Assembly (NCBI RefSeq): GCF_947072515.1
Contig: NZ_CAMTIG010000002.1
Coordinates: 62,001 to 126,000 of the forward strand
Source of the DNA: an uncultured Clostridium sp.
Lineage (GTDB): Bacteria > Bacillota > Clostridia > Clostridiales > Clostridiaceae
DNA length: 64,000 bases
Direction of reading: 5' to 3'
How positions within the stretch are numbered: position 1 is the stretch's first letter; each line of letters begins with the position of its first letter. Of the stretch, positions 31,107-41,983 are shown one piece after another. Position numbers and translations under genes: made by a program. The notes under the pieces were generated by a model. That model had not been told where the DNA came from, made no database searches, and saw only the letters and a list, made by a program, of their open reading frames with translations.

Positions 31107-31715
31107 CTATTGACCGATAGTGATATTGTATCCGGATAATAAGTTGTTTAAAGGATTAGAAAGAAGAGCTCCAGCAGTAACACCGATAGTTAATGTGAAA
31201 ACAGCTAAGATGGCAAAAAGAATTAATGGAGCAATAAAGTTAGTGCCACCTGTACTTTCTAAAACAAGATTTTTATGTTTATAACTTTGAAATGTATTAT
31301 TAATTTTACGGATACGATATTTAGCACTGTTTAAATATATTGAATTTCCAAAAAGTCCGAAAATAACCATTAAAGCAATTTTTAAAAGAAATCCTAAAAA
31401 AGGAAACATGAAAGAGAACGTATCAATTATAGATTCAGCTATCATGAAAACTAAAAACCAAAGATACATTTTTCTATAAAGTAACCAAAATGGTGTAAAG
31501 AAAAAACTACACCAATTCCAAGAAACAAAATTATCAGAACCTTGATGTATTTTAAAGATTCTAGCATAATAGTCTAAGTTTTTTGGACCTATATAAGTGT
31601 ATAAATCATGATTTGAAATTGAAGCTTCTCCAGCAAGTTCAGAATCACTTTTAATAAAAGCATCTGTAGTTGAATTTTTAATATTTTCGTTTATATCATT
31701 AAATTCTTCATTCAT
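31107..31715 (-). CDS. DUF2628-like membrane protein
   Basis: NFVSWNWCSFFFTPFWLLYRKMYLW motif followed by TM segments. Confidence 0.65.
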   Translation of the reverse strand: MNEEFNDINENIKNSTTDAFIKSDSELAGEASISNHDLYTYIGPKNLDYYARIFKIHQGSDNFVSWNWCSFFFTPFWLLYRKMYLWFLVFMIAESIIDTFSFMFPFLGFLLKIALMVIFGLFGNSIYLNSAKYRIRKINNTFQSYKHKNLVLESTGGTNFIAPLILFAILAVFTLTIGVTAGALLSNPLNNLLSGYNITIGQ

Positions 31716-31854
31716 ATAAAGACCTCCTAAAGCTTTGTTAAAAGTAGTTTTTACAAATTAAAAGGTTAATATGCATTAAAATCTAAAAATAATGTTTACT
31801 ATAACTGTAGCGAAGCATTATAATTTTTATAAATATAATATGAGGTGAAGTAAT

Positions 31855-32745
31855 ATGAATATAAGAGATTTAGAGTATTTTAAATGTCTTTATGAAATAA
31901 AAAGTTTCACAAAAACTGCTGAAAAATTATTTATTTCTCAACCATCTGTAACTTTAGCTGTAAATAGATTAGAAAAAGAGTTAGGGACAAAATTGGTAAT
32001 TAGAAATCATTCAAATAAAGAAGTAAAGTTTACACAAAGTGGGGAAATTTTAAAAAAGAGAATAGATAATATTTTGCATGAAATTAGTGAGGTAAAGATA
32101 GAGATAGAAAAAATAGAAAGTAAAAAAATTAAATTGGGAATATCACCTACAATAGGAGCATATTTTTTCCCAAAGTTTATACCAGAGCTTATGGAGAAAA
32201 AACTTATTGAGCATATTGAATTTGTTCAAGCAGGATCCATAAAGATAAAAGAACTTTTATTAGAAGGGAAAATTGATATAGCTTTAGTTGGTTCGTTAAA
32301 AGAACTAAATGATGAAAACATAGATAGTAGTTTATTAACAAAAGAAAAGTTTGTTATGTGTATTAGTGAAAAAAATAAGCTATTAGAAGATGAAATTCTA
32401 GATTTTTCAGCATTAACAAAAGAAAAATTTATAGTATTAGGAGATGGATATGTACATTCTTCTGTATTTGATACATTATTAAACAAAGATAAAATAAAAC
32501 CAGCAGAAATATACTATACAAATGAAGTGCAAACAGCAAAATCATTAATAGCAGCAAATTTAGGTGTTGGAGTTATGGTAGATATGGTTGTAAGAGAGAT
32601 GAAAGAAATAAAAAGAATTCCTTTAAGAAGTCCTATAGATTTTTATATATCAATAGCAACTAAAAAAGAACATTATTTAATAGATATAGAAAAAAAGATA
32701 GTGGAAACTATAAAAGAAAAAAATAAAGAAATAAATGAAGGTTAA
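31855..32745 (+). CDS. LysR family transcriptional regulator
   Basis: N-terminal LysR HTH IRDLEYFKCLYEIKSFTKTAEKLFISQPSVTLAVNRLEKELG. Confidence 0.95.
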   Translation: MNIRDLEYFKCLYEIKSFTKTAEKLFISQPSVTLAVNRLEKELGTKLVIRNHSNKEVKFTQSGEILKKRIDNILHEISEVKIEIEKIESKKIKLGISPTIGAYFFPKFIPELMEKKLIEHIEFVQAGSIKIKELLLEGKIDIALVGSLKELNDENIDSSLLTKEKFVMCISEKNKLLEDEILDFSALTKEKFIVLGDGYVHSSVFDTLLNKDKIKPAEIYYTNEVQTAKSLIAANLGVGVMVDMVVREMKEIKRIPLRSPIDFYISIATKKEHYLIDIEKKIVETIKEKNKEINEG

Positions 32746-32934
32746 TAAGAAATGTTTATGTTTTCATAGCTAAGAATATCTATATTCCTTAATAGTATTA
32801 GTTATGCTCATAAATTTTACTTATGAGTGAATAAGTAAACTATATTTTTAATATGTAATGATAGAGGGTATAATAGCTAAGTAGAGAATACGAAAGTATA
32901 AAAAAATAACATATTAAATTTAGGAAGTGATAAA

Positions 32935-33483
32935 ATGAAAAAAATATTTCAGCTTTTTTTAATCTTCTTTAAAGTATCTATGATAACTCATGGTGGGGGT
33001 TATGCAATGATAGGAGTTATACAAGATGAAGTAGTTAATAATAAGAAACTTATGGATGATGAAGAATATATGGAGATAATTGGGCTGTGTCAAACCTTTC
33101 CAGGACCATTAGCTATAGGTTCATCATTATTTGTAGGATTTAGATTAGGAGGACCACTTGGAGCGGCAGCATGCCTTTTAGGGGCTTTACTTCCTCCGTT
33201 TGTAATGATATATATATTAGCTAGCTTTTTTATGAATTTTAACCATAATATATATGTTCAATATATATTAGATGGAATAGATGCACTGGTGCCAATGATA
33301 GTCTTAATGGCTGTGGTTAATTTTAGTAAAAAAATGCCTAAAAATTTACACAATATTATAGTAGCAATTATAGCACTAGTAGCATTGACAGTATTTCATA
33401 TAAACCCTGCTTTTGTAATAATAGTTTCAGCTATTTATGGAATTGTTGTATTTGGAATTTTTAAAAGGGAGGTGCCAAAATAG
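32935..33483 (+). CDS. chrA: chromate transporter family protein, first half
   Basis: ISTHGGGYAM-like MITHGGGYAMIGVIQDEVV, CQTFPGPLAIGSSLFVGFRLGG. Confidence 0.9.
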   Translation: MKKIFQLFLIFFKVSMITHGGGYAMIGVIQDEVVNNKKLMDDEEYMEIIGLCQTFPGPLAIGSSLFVGFRLGGPLGAAACLLGALLPPFVMIYILASFFMNFNHNIYVQYILDGIDALVPMIVLMAVVNFSKKMPKNLHNIIVAIIALVALTVFHINPAFVIIVSAIYGIVVFGIFKREVPK

Positions 33484-34002
33484 ATGTTACTTGCAAAAAT
33501 ATATTTTGCCTTTTTAAAAATAGGAGCGCTTGCCTTTGGTGGTGGATATGCAATGCTTCCATATATACAAAAGATAGTAGTAAATGACCATCATTGGTTA
33601 ACAGCAAGGCAATTTACGTCATATATAGGACTTGTTCAAATATCACCAGGAGCAGTATCTTGTAATTTAACAGCATTTATTGGATTTAAATTAGCAGGAT
33701 TTTTAGGTGGACTTGTTGGAATAATAGGACTTGCAACAGCACCAATTATTATAGTAACAATTTCATACTTTGCATTTGAAAAAGTTAAAAATTCTAGAAT
33801 ATGGAATGCGGCTTTAGTTGGTATGAAACCAGCGTTAATAGCATTGATTATTAGTGCATTCATTTCATTAGGAAGATCTGCATATAGAGATTGGAAAGAA
33901 ATTGTAATAACTGTTATAGCTGGCATTTTACTATTCTCAAAAAAATTAAATCTGATTTTTATAGTTATAATTTGTGCGATATTAGGACTTATACTACATT
34001 AA
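33484..34002 (+). CDS. chrA: chromate transporter family protein, second half
   Basis: LAFGGGYAMLPYIQKIVV, IGLVQISPGAVSCNLTAFIGFKLAG. Confidence 0.9.
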   Translation: MLLAKIYFAFLKIGALAFGGGYAMLPYIQKIVVNDHHWLTARQFTSYIGLVQISPGAVSCNLTAFIGFKLAGFLGGLVGIIGLATAPIIIVTISYFAFEKVKNSRIWNAALVGMKPALIALIISAFISLGRSAYRDWKEIVITVIAGILLFSKKLNLIFIVIICAILGLILH

Positions 34003-34148
34003 ATTTTATATAAATAAGAAAAATTTATGAGTAAATAAGAAATTTATATTTATGTTACATAAAAAAATGGAATATAATAAAATCATAAACAAGAAAACAA
34101 GAAAACAATTATTTAAATATAAATTATAAAAAAAAGGTGGTAGTTCAA

Positions 34149-35321
34149 ATGAATTTTTTTGAAGAAAGCTTAAAAGTACATGAAGCTAAAAAAGGGAAAA
34201 TTGAAGTGGTTTCTAAATTAAAAGTAGAAACAAGAGATGATTTAAGTATTGCTTATTCACCAGGAGTTGCAGAACCTTGTAGAATGATAAAAGAAAATAA
34301 AGAAGATGTATATAAATATACTTCAAAAGGAAATATGGTTGCAGTAGTAACAGATGGTTCAGCAGTATTAGGTCTTGGAAATATAGGACCAGAAGCAGGA
34401 CTTCCAGTTATGGAAGGTAAGGCTATTTTATTTAAAGAATTTGGAGGAGTAGATGCATTTCCAATATGTATAGATTCAAATGATGTAGATACAATAGTTA
34501 ACACTGTAAAACTTATATCACCAGGATTTGGGGGAATAAATTTAGAAGATATTTCAGCACCAAGATGTTTCGAAATAGAAGAAAAATTAAAAAAAGAGTT
34601 AGATATTCCAGTATTCCACGATGATCAACATGGAACAGCAATTGTAGTTTTAGCAGGTGTTATGAACGCTTTAAAATTAGTTGGTAAAAAAATTGAAGAC
34701 GTTAGAGTTGTAGTTAATGGAATGGGAGCTGCAGGAACAGCTATAGCTAAACTTTTAATGTCAGCAGGTGTTAAAACTATAATTCCATGTGATAAAGTTG
34801 GAATTATAAATGAAGATATGGAAGAAATTGATTATGCTAAAAGAGATTTTGCTAAAATAGCTAATCCAAAGAAAATTACTGGTTCTTTAAAAGATGCATT
34901 AAAAGGTGCTGATATATTTATAGGAGTTTCAGCTCCAAATATAGTAACTGCTGAAATGGTTAAATCTATGAATAAAGATTCAATACTTTTTGCAATGGCA
35001 AATCCAGTTCCAGAAATTATGCCTGATATAGCAAAAGCAGCAGGTGCAAGAGTTATGGGTACAGGAAGATCAGATTTACCTAATCAAATAAATAATGTAT
35101 CAGTATTCCCAGGATTATTTAAAGGTGCATTATCAGTAAGAGCAAAAGAAATAAATGAAGAAATGAAAATAGCAGCAGCAATGGCAATAGCAACTGCAAT
35201 AGATGAAAAAGACTTAAATGATGAAAATATTATACCATCTTCTTTAGATAAGAGCTTAGCTCTTAAAGTTGCAGATGCAGTAGCAAAAGCAGCAAAAGAA
35301 ACAGGAGTTGCAAGAATATAA
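34149..35321 (+). CDS. NAD(P)-dependent malic enzyme
   Basis: SIAYSPGVAEPCRMI, NMVAVVTDGSAVLGLGNIGPEAGLPVMEGKA, FHDDQHGTAIVVLAG. Confidence 0.96.
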   Translation: MNFFEESLKVHEAKKGKIEVVSKLKVETRDDLSIAYSPGVAEPCRMIKENKEDVYKYTSKGNMVAVVTDGSAVLGLGNIGPEAGLPVMEGKAILFKEFGGVDAFPICIDSNDVDTIVNTVKLISPGFGGINLEDISAPRCFEIEEKLKKELDIPVFHDDQHGTAIVVLAGVMNALKLVGKKIEDVRVVVNGMGAAGTAIAKLLMSAGVKTIIPCDKVGIINEDMEEIDYAKRDFAKIANPKKITGSLKDALKGADIFIGVSAPNIVTAEMVKSMNKDSILFAMANPVPEIMPDIAKAAGARVMGTGRSDLPNQINNVSVFPGLFKGALSVRAKEINEEMKIAAAMAIATAIDEKDLNDENIIPSSLDKSLALKVADAVAKAAKETGVARI

Positions 35322-35360
35322 AATAGTTATTTAAGTAAAATATCAAAAAAATTAGAATTT

Positions 35361-35420
35361 AAATACTCCCTTATACAGTAGATATATTAAAAAAAATATC
35401 TATTATATAAGGGAGTATTT
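35361..35420 (+). terminator. two-part hairpin after malic enzyme
   Basis: AAATACTCCCTTATA / TATAAGGGAGTATTT with inner TAGATAT/ATATCTA. Confidence 0.75.
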
Positions 35421-35820
35421 TAGTTTATTTAATAGTTAAAAGTTTAACGATAAAGATATGAATCTAATATTAAAAGACGAAAATTACTTGTAAATTGTGG
35501 GTAAATAGTATAATTAATAGAAAAAGTATTTAAAAAATAGTGAAAAAAATGAGTGATTATTAAAAGGGTTATTTTGGATAAGTTTTGATTTGTGATATTA
35601 TAATACTAATTTAAACTAACATTATTAAATTAAAAATCGCAGAAAAAAGCTGGCTTTTCTAAGCTGGCTTTTTTTATAATATAAATTTGATTAAATGTAG
35701 AATAGAGAGATGAATAAAAACTATACAAAGTGAAAAAATAAATAGTCATCTAATTTAATAAAATAATATTTTTAAAATTGATTTTGTAATATAATTAAAT
35801 AATAAAAAGGAGGTTGTTTT

Positions 35821-36516
35821 ATGATAGAAATAAAAAATATAGTAAGAAAATATAAAATGGGAAAAGAAATTATTATAGCTTTAGATAATGTATCTTTAAA
35901 TATTGAAGATGGAGAGTTTTTAGCTATAGTAGGACCATCGGGTTCAGGAAAAACAACATTAATGCATATTGTAGGGGGACTTGATACACCTACGAGTGGA
36001 GAAGTATTATTTGATGGAAAAGATATTTCAAAATATAAAGATAAAGAAATGTCTAAATTTAGGAATTCATATATTGGATTTGTATTTCAAGCATTTAATC
36101 TTGAAAATACACAAACAGCACTTGAAAATGTTATGATGCCACTTATTTTTGCAGGAATGGGGAAAGCTGAAAGAAAAGAAAAAGCAATGAAAGCTTTAGA
36201 ACAAGTTGAACTTGCACACTTAGCTAATCATAAACCAAGTGAAATGTCAGGTGGACAAAGGCAGAGAGTATCTATAGCTAGGGCATTAGTAAATGATCCT
36301 AAAATTATATTTGCTGATGAACCTACAGGAAATTTAGATTCTAAAACAGGAAATAATATTATGGAACTTTTTTATAAGCTAAATGATAAAGGATATACAA
36401 TAATTATGGTAACACATAATATGGAAGAGGCTAAAAAAGCTAAGAGAGTCATACAAATAAAAGATGGAAACCTTATAAGTGATGAGAGAAATGAGGGATT
36501 TAAAAATGAAGCTTAG
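35821..36516 (+). CDS. ABC transporter ATP-binding protein (MacB/LolD-like)
   Basis: GPSGSGKTTLMHIVGGLD, LSGGQ-like MSGGQRQRVSIARAL, IIFADEPTGNLD. Confidence 0.95.
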   Translation: MIEIKNIVRKYKMGKEIIIALDNVSLNIEDGEFLAIVGPSGSGKTTLMHIVGGLDTPTSGEVLFDGKDISKYKDKEMSKFRNSYIGFVFQAFNLENTQTALENVMMPLIFAGMGKAERKEKAMKALEQVELAHLANHKPSEMSGGQRQRVSIARALVNDPKIIFADEPTGNLDSKTGNNIMELFYKLNDKGYTIIMVTHNMEEAKKAKRVIQIKDGNLISDERNEGFKNEA

Positions 36517-37840
36517 CGATAATATTTCATTAGCTTTTAAAGACTTAGGAAGAAGAAAAAAGAGAACATTTTTAACTTCCTTTGGAATAACTCTCGGAGC
36601 AATACTTATAATATTAATGGTTTCATTAGGGCTTTTATTAAATCAGTTTATGGTTAGTACTGTAAATAGTGGAAGTAACACTAAAACTATAACAGTAAAT
36701 CCTGTTAAAGCTGATGCAACAATGCCAACAAATCCAAAAGAAGCAATTCAAGATATGCCAGATTGGATGAAGAAGAATTTTAAATTAATAAATAATGAAT
36801 CTTTAGAACAAATGTCAAAATTGAATGGTGTTGATGGAATAGAAGCGTACATAGGGGCACAAGTTGCGGAGATTATAAGAGATGGGAAAACTTATTATGG
36901 AAACTTTGCTATTAAAGGATATAACTTAAATTATGATATGTATTTTAATAGCGATGTTGAAAATGCAAAATCTAACTCAAAAGATAATAACTTTAATGCT
37001 ATAATTGCAGGAGAAAATTTGAAAAATGGTGAAAATAATGATGTAGTAATAGGACAAAGTTTATTAGAATCATTAGGAATAAATAATCCGAATGATATTG
37101 TAGGACAAAATGTAACGATTGATATAACAAATATAAATGGAACACCGGTATCACCATTTAAAATGCAATTTAAAGTTGTGGGGGTTATGAGTAAATACAT
37201 GCCTGATGGAAATAAAATTGTAATGAACAGTAAAGATGTTGAAAAGATTGCAGGGTTTATGCAATATACAAATAATTTCTTTAAACAATATGGTTATAAC
37301 GGTGTAGTTGTTGAAGGACAAAATTTAAACAATGTAAATGGAATAGTTGATGGAATTAAAAATATAGGATATTTTGCTCAATCAACTGGTGATAAAACAG
37401 CACAGATAAATAGCAGTTTTAATACAATAACAATGGTTTTAGCTATACTTGGAATAATTGTAATAATAGTTGCAGGTATAGGAATAGTTAATACTATGGT
37501 TATGGCTGTACATGAAAAGAAAAAGAGCATTGGAATTATGAAAGCAGTTGGTGCAAGTAGTAGTGAAATTAAAACTATGTTTATATTCCAATCAGGAGCG
37601 ATAGGTCTTGTAGGTGGAGTAATAGGAGCTATAATAAGTAGTGTCTTATTTAGAATAATTAGTGGCGTTATAATTGAATCTTTATCTAAAAAAGGAAACA
37701 GTGTAGCGTTAATGAAATTTGCACCTTGGTGGCTTATAGTAGGAACAATAATATTTTCAATAGTAATTTCGGTTATAGCAGGAATATATCCTTCTAGTCA
37801 AGCTTCGAAATTAGATCCAATAGAAGCATTAAATGAGTAA
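36506..37840 (+). CDS. ABC transporter permease (FtsX/MacB-like)
   Basis: N-terminal TM, large extracytoplasmic domain, three C-terminal TMs; GIGIVNTMVMAVHEKKKSIGIMKAVGAS. Confidence 0.93.
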   Translation: MKLSDNISLAFKDLGRRKKRTFLTSFGITLGAILIILMVSLGLLLNQFMVSTVNSGSNTKTITVNPVKADATMPTNPKEAIQDMPDWMKKNFKLINNESLEQMSKLNGVDGIEAYIGAQVAEIIRDGKTYYGNFAIKGYNLNYDMYFNSDVENAKSNSKDNNFNAIIAGENLKNGENNDVVIGQSLLESLGINNPNDIVGQNVTIDITNINGTPVSPFKMQFKVVGVMSKYMPDGNKIVMNSKDVEKIAGFMQYTNNFFKQYGYNGVVVEGQNLNNVNGIVDGIKNIGYFAQSTGDKTAQINSSFNTITMVLAILGIIVIIVAGIGIVNTMVMAVHEKKKSIGIMKAVGASSSEIKTMFIFQSGAIGLVGGVIGAIISSVLFRIISGVIIESLSKKGNSVALMKFAPWWLIVGTIIFSIVISVIAGIYPSSQASKLDPIEALNE

Positions 37841-37852
37841 GGAGGAAGAAAG

Positions 37853-39184
37853 ATGAAAATATCAGATGGAATAAGTATAGGAATAAAAGATCTTTATAAA
37901 AGGAAAGTTAGAAGTATTTTAACAGGGATAGCAATAGCGGTAGGATGTATGCTTTTAGTAGCAATGCAAGGAATTGGAGATACTATAAATAAAACAGCTA
38001 CAAGCTTTATCTCAAGCTTTGGAGATATGAGTCAAGTTATGGTGATGCCACAAAAATACGATGCAAATAATAACTTTGCAATGCAATTTCAAGAACAATC
38101 AAATAGTGGAATGCAACTTCTTCCATATACTCAAAATACACAACTTAATCCTAAAGAACAAGATAATGAGAAAGCTATAACAGCAAGTTCATTAGAGAGT
38201 ATGAGCAAAATAACGGGAGTTAAGAATTTAAGCGTATATGAAGCAAGTAGAGCGTCAAATATAGAAGTAGCAGGAACAGATAAACAAGGAAGCTCAGCAG
38301 TGGTATTAGGATACAATCCTAAATATTTATATACAGGACAAGGGGATATAATTGCAGGAAGTGATTTAAATAGTAATGATGCAAATGGAATCCTTGTAAG
38401 AAAGTCATATTTAGAAAATATGGGGATAAAAGATTTTAACTCTGTAATAGGGAAAAAAATAACTTTAATATTATCAATGCCAAGTATTAATGGAATGGTA
38501 ATGCCAGAGAAAAAAGTAAACTTAACTATTAAAGGAGTATATGAAAATAAAAACTCTTATTATCCAGGTAGTATAATGACGTTTGAAAATATAACAAATG
38601 AAATGCAAGCGTATTATACAGGAACAACTATCTCAAAAGTAAAACCCAACTATTCAATGGTGACTATAAATACGACTTCAGATAAATATATAGATAGTAT
38701 AATGAAAAACATAAATACTAACTTAGGATATTCAACATTTAATTTAGGTGAAGTTGTGGGATTAGTAAGTGTATTTACAGGATTTGTACGAGGAATATTA
38801 GATATAGGAGCAATTATAGTAATAATAGTTGCAAGTGTAGGGCTTATAAATACTATGACAATGACCATTGGAGAAAAGAAAAAATGGATAGGAATAATGA
38901 GAAGTATTGGAGCTAAAAGAGGAAATATTAAAATAATATTCTTAGCACAAGCAATATTTATAGGAATACTAGGAGCTATAGCAGGGTGTATATTAGCAAT
39001 AATTGCAATATTTATTGTAAATATATATTTAACTAATACAGGCAAAGATATAACAATAATGCTTACTAGTGGAAATGTAGCATTAGGATTTATAGTTACA
39101 GTAGTAGTTTCAGCAATATCAGGAATATTACCAGCAAGAAAAGCAGCAAAATTAGATGTAATTGAAATAATTAATGAGGAATAG
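37853..39184 (+). CDS. ABC transporter permease (FtsX/MacB-like)
   Basis: VGLINTMTMTIGEKKKWIGIMRSIGAKRGNIK; same architecture as preceding gene. Confidence 0.93.
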   Translation: MKISDGISIGIKDLYKRKVRSILTGIAIAVGCMLLVAMQGIGDTINKTATSFISSFGDMSQVMVMPQKYDANNNFAMQFQEQSNSGMQLLPYTQNTQLNPKEQDNEKAITASSLESMSKITGVKNLSVYEASRASNIEVAGTDKQGSSAVVLGYNPKYLYTGQGDIIAGSDLNSNDANGILVRKSYLENMGIKDFNSVIGKKITLILSMPSINGMVMPEKKVNLTIKGVYENKNSYYPGSIMTFENITNEMQAYYTGTTISKVKPNYSMVTINTTSDKYIDSIMKNINTNLGYSTFNLGEVVGLVSVFTGFVRGILDIGAIIVIIVASVGLINTMTMTIGEKKKWIGIMRSIGAKRGNIKIIFLAQAIFIGILGAIAGCILAIIAIFIVNIYLTNTGKDITIMLTSGNVALGFIVTVVVSAISGILPARKAAKLDVIEIINEE

Positions 39185-39221
39185 GATTTAAAATAGAGAG
39201 GAGAGAATAGGTAATATAGAA

Positions 39222-39257
39222 AAACCTTTTGTTATTGAAACAAAGGGTTTTTTTATA
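39222..39257 (+). terminator. terminator after ABC operon
   Basis: AAAAACC(T)TTTGTT...AACAAAGGGTTTTTTT-type hairpin. Confidence 0.7.
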
Positions 39258-39392
39258 TATTAAAAAACAGCCAATAGAAAATTCTATTGGCTGCATTTAT
39301 ATCCATAAAAAAGAGGATAAAAACTAATTAGTCTTTAAAAACTATTAAATTTTTTAATATCTCTTCCCTATTACTTCTTGGTTTTTACCTAA

Positions 39393-40538
39393 TTAGTTAT
39401 ATTGATATCCCTTACCTTTGTAATCAGAAACTTTTTCAGTTACTTGTTTACCATTTTCAGTTACTGTTTTAGTTGTTAATGATTCACCTTGGTTTGAATA
39501 AGTATCAGTTACTGTTGGAATTCCATCAAATGAACTAGCAGGTGCATTTTCAATTACTTTAAATGCATAGCCATGATCTTTGAAGTATTTAATTACAGAT
39601 GGAAGAGCAGTTACAGTATCTTTCTTAGCTCCAGCATCATGCATTAATAAAATAACTTGGTTAGGATTTGATTGACTTTGGATATCTTTATCCATAATAC
39701 TGATTAGCTGATTTACATTAAGTACAGCAGTAGTACCTGAATCACCTGTTTCAGCAGTCCAATCTAAAGCTGTATCATGATCTTTATCTAGAGCAGCATT
39801 AAAGCTTACTAAGTTAGGATCGTGATAGAATGCTCTTGACATGTATCCACCTGGTAATCTTACGATATGAGTAGCAAAGTTTGGTCCCATTAAATCACCT
39901 AAAAGTTGCTGAGTTTCAGAAACTTGATTCATGAAGTAAGGTACATCAATTTTATTGTTAGGATATAATTCACTATAAACGTGCGTAAATGTATGGTCAC
40001 CTACAGCATTACCGTCCATTATTTCTTGTCTAACAATTTGTTGCATAGCTGGATAACTCTTTAAATGATCTCCAATTACAAAGAATGAAGCGTGAACGCC
40101 GTTTTCTTTTAAGATATTTAAAATCTTAGGAGTATTGTCTGTACTTGGACCATCATCAAATGTTAAGAATACTTGTTTTTGAGTTCCTTTATAATCACCA
40201 GCAATCATTTGAGCTACTTCATTTGCTGGAACAGCATAGCTTTCAGCTGATTTTATAATATTTTGTCCAGGAACGATTTCTTGTGGTTTAAACCAATTTT
40301 CGTATGGATTAATGTAACCTAAATATTGATTACTTGCTGTATGACCTTTGTTTTCTTCAAATGTCTTCATTGCAGCACTAGTTTGGTCTTGCTCAGCTTT
40401 TGCTTGTGCAACTTTTTGAGCTTGTTCAGTAGCAGCTTTATGCTCTTTTGAATCAGTAGCGTGAGCTTTGAAAGCAAAGCCTCCACCAATAACAATTACT
40501 GCGGCAACGATAATAGTTATAATTGCTTTTTTCTTCAT
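39393..40538 (-). CDS. polysaccharide deacetylase (NodB domain) with N-terminal signal anchor
   Basis: VFLTFDDGPSTDNTPKILNILKENGVHASFFVIGDHL, GDHTFTHVYSEL, ILLMHDAG. Confidence 0.93.
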   Translation of the reverse strand: MKKKAIITIIVAAVIVIGGGFAFKAHATDSKEHKAATEQAQKVAQAKAEQDQTSAAMKTFEENKGHTASNQYLGYINPYENWFKPQEIVPGQNIIKSAESYAVPANEVAQMIAGDYKGTQKQVFLTFDDGPSTDNTPKILNILKENGVHASFFVIGDHLKSYPAMQQIVRQEIMDGNAVGDHTFTHVYSELYPNNKIDVPYFMNQVSETQQLLGDLMGPNFATHIVRLPGGYMSRAFYHDPNLVSFNAALDKDHDTALDWTAETGDSGTTAVLNVNQLISIMDKDIQSQSNPNQVILLMHDAGAKKDTVTALPSVIKYFKDHGYAFKVIENAPASSFDGIPTVTDTYSNQGESLTTKTVTENGKQVTEKVSDYKGKGYQYN

Positions 40539-40718
40539 TAGTATAATACCTCTTTAAATTAAAATATTTTTATAAAATTCCGTAAATAGCCTTCTTAAAA
40601 GCTAACTTTATTATCCCTTAAAAGTATTATAAATAAGTTACAAAAAAGCAAAAAGAAAATTAAAAATACAAAAATTTTTGTGGAATAAAAAAGATTTATT
40701 GTTAACACATATTTACAT

Positions 40719-41552
40719 TTACAAATTTAAATATTCACCTAAATTGATACAGTGTGAATCTGGGTTATGTCCCAAATTTACTGTTCTAAAAAGTGGTTTA
40801 TCGGTTAACTTTAAGAAAAGCTCTTCGATAGATGGAGATAAATTTTCATTATCCATTTCTGTAAAGTTTCCTAAAACTATAGCCTTAATTTTAGAAAAAT
40901 CTTTTAATAAAAGTAGCTGATTAATAAAGGTTAACATTTTATATTGATTTCCACTATAACTTTCTAATAAAAGAATTTTATTTTTTAAGTCGGGCATATG
41001 AGGAGTTCCAGCTAATTTTAAAAAGCAACGAATATTTCCACCAATAGCGATACCTGTTATAGGTGAAATTGAATTATTTCTAAGGGATATACAATTTAAA
41101 TTAAATAGAGAAGTTCCGTTCTCTAAAAACGCATCTTTGAAAAGTGCCAGAGCAATAGGCATTTTAACTATATTTAAAATTTGATAATTAAAAATATTAA
41201 TATTTGTATGTTTAATAAAAGCGTTTAAAATAACTGTTAAATCGCTGTATCCAAAGAATTTAGCAGAGGAATTAGTTATAAGGCTAAAATCTATAAAAGG
41301 TAAAAGAGAGTTAGATAGATCTCCACCGGAAATATCAAATACTCCATCAATAGATGTATCGTTTAGAAAATGGATTAATTCTTTAGCCATTTTTTGATTA
41401 TCTCTATTTAAGATGTCAGTATTATGAATTAAATAATTAGACTTAATAACAGTAAGATTAAGAGAATCTAATAAATTTAAAAGCTTAGAAACATTTGCCA
41501 TACTTGTTATAGGGTTAGATAGAGCTACAAGAACTATTTTTTTTAATATCAT
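40719..41552 (-). CDS. S66-family LD-carboxypeptidase-like protein
   Basis: FFGYSDLTVILNAF, LLLESYSGNQYKM, C-terminal LGHNPDSHCINLGEYLNL; S66-like order of Ser/Glu/His. Confidence 0.7.
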   Translation of the reverse strand: MILKKIVLVALSNPITSMANVSKLLNLLDSLNLTVIKSNYLIHNTDILNRDNQKMAKELIHFLNDTSIDGVFDISGGDLSNSLLPFIDFSLITNSSAKFFGYSDLTVILNAFIKHTNINIFNYQILNIVKMPIALALFKDAFLENGTSLFNLNCISLRNNSISPITGIAIGGNIRCFLKLAGTPHMPDLKNKILLLESYSGNQYKMLTFINQLLLLKDFSKIKAIVLGNFTEMDNENLSPSIEELFLKLTDKPLFRTVNLGHNPDSHCINLGEYLNL

Positions 41553-41668
41553 AAAAATTCTCCTTAAAGTTTATTTGTTATATTTTATATTATCTTAGGG
41601 AAAGATTAATTTAAAGGTATCAAATTAAAAAAAATTGAATAAAAAGTAATAAGAATGATTTATAGAAG

Positions 41669-41983
41669 GTGATTAATTTGAAGAAAACATTAGAAAATAG
41701 TACAGTAGTAAAAGTTGAAGGAGATATGCTAACAATAGATAAAAAAGACACTTTTTTCTCAAACAGCAAAATGTGTATAAAAATAAAGGATATTACTGGA
41801 TTATTGGAGTGGAATGAAATAATCATAGTATTAGGAAAAGGAATATACACAGAATACGAGCTAAATGAAAAAAATAAAGAGAAAATTAAAAGTCAGCCAA
41901 ATACTATAATAGGAGAAAAAAATGAAATAGAAGACATTTATGCAGAGTTATATATATTGCTTCAAAATGTTCCAAATATGTGA
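41669..41983 (+). CDS. hypothetical protein
   Basis: 104-aa ORF with RBS-like sequence; no recognised family. Confidence 0.5.
   Translation: MINLKKTLENSTVVKVEGDMLTIDKKDTFFSNSKMCIKIKDITGLLEWNEIIIVLGKGIYTEYELNEKNKEKIKSQPNTIIGEKNEIEDIYAELYILLQNVPNM

Noticed and set aside
35821-39184. Possible antimicrobial-peptide resistance system (BceAB-like)
   Set aside because: The permeases are ~450-aa MacB/FtsX-like proteins, two per ATPase, with no adjacent two-component system; generic ABC exporter is the safer call.
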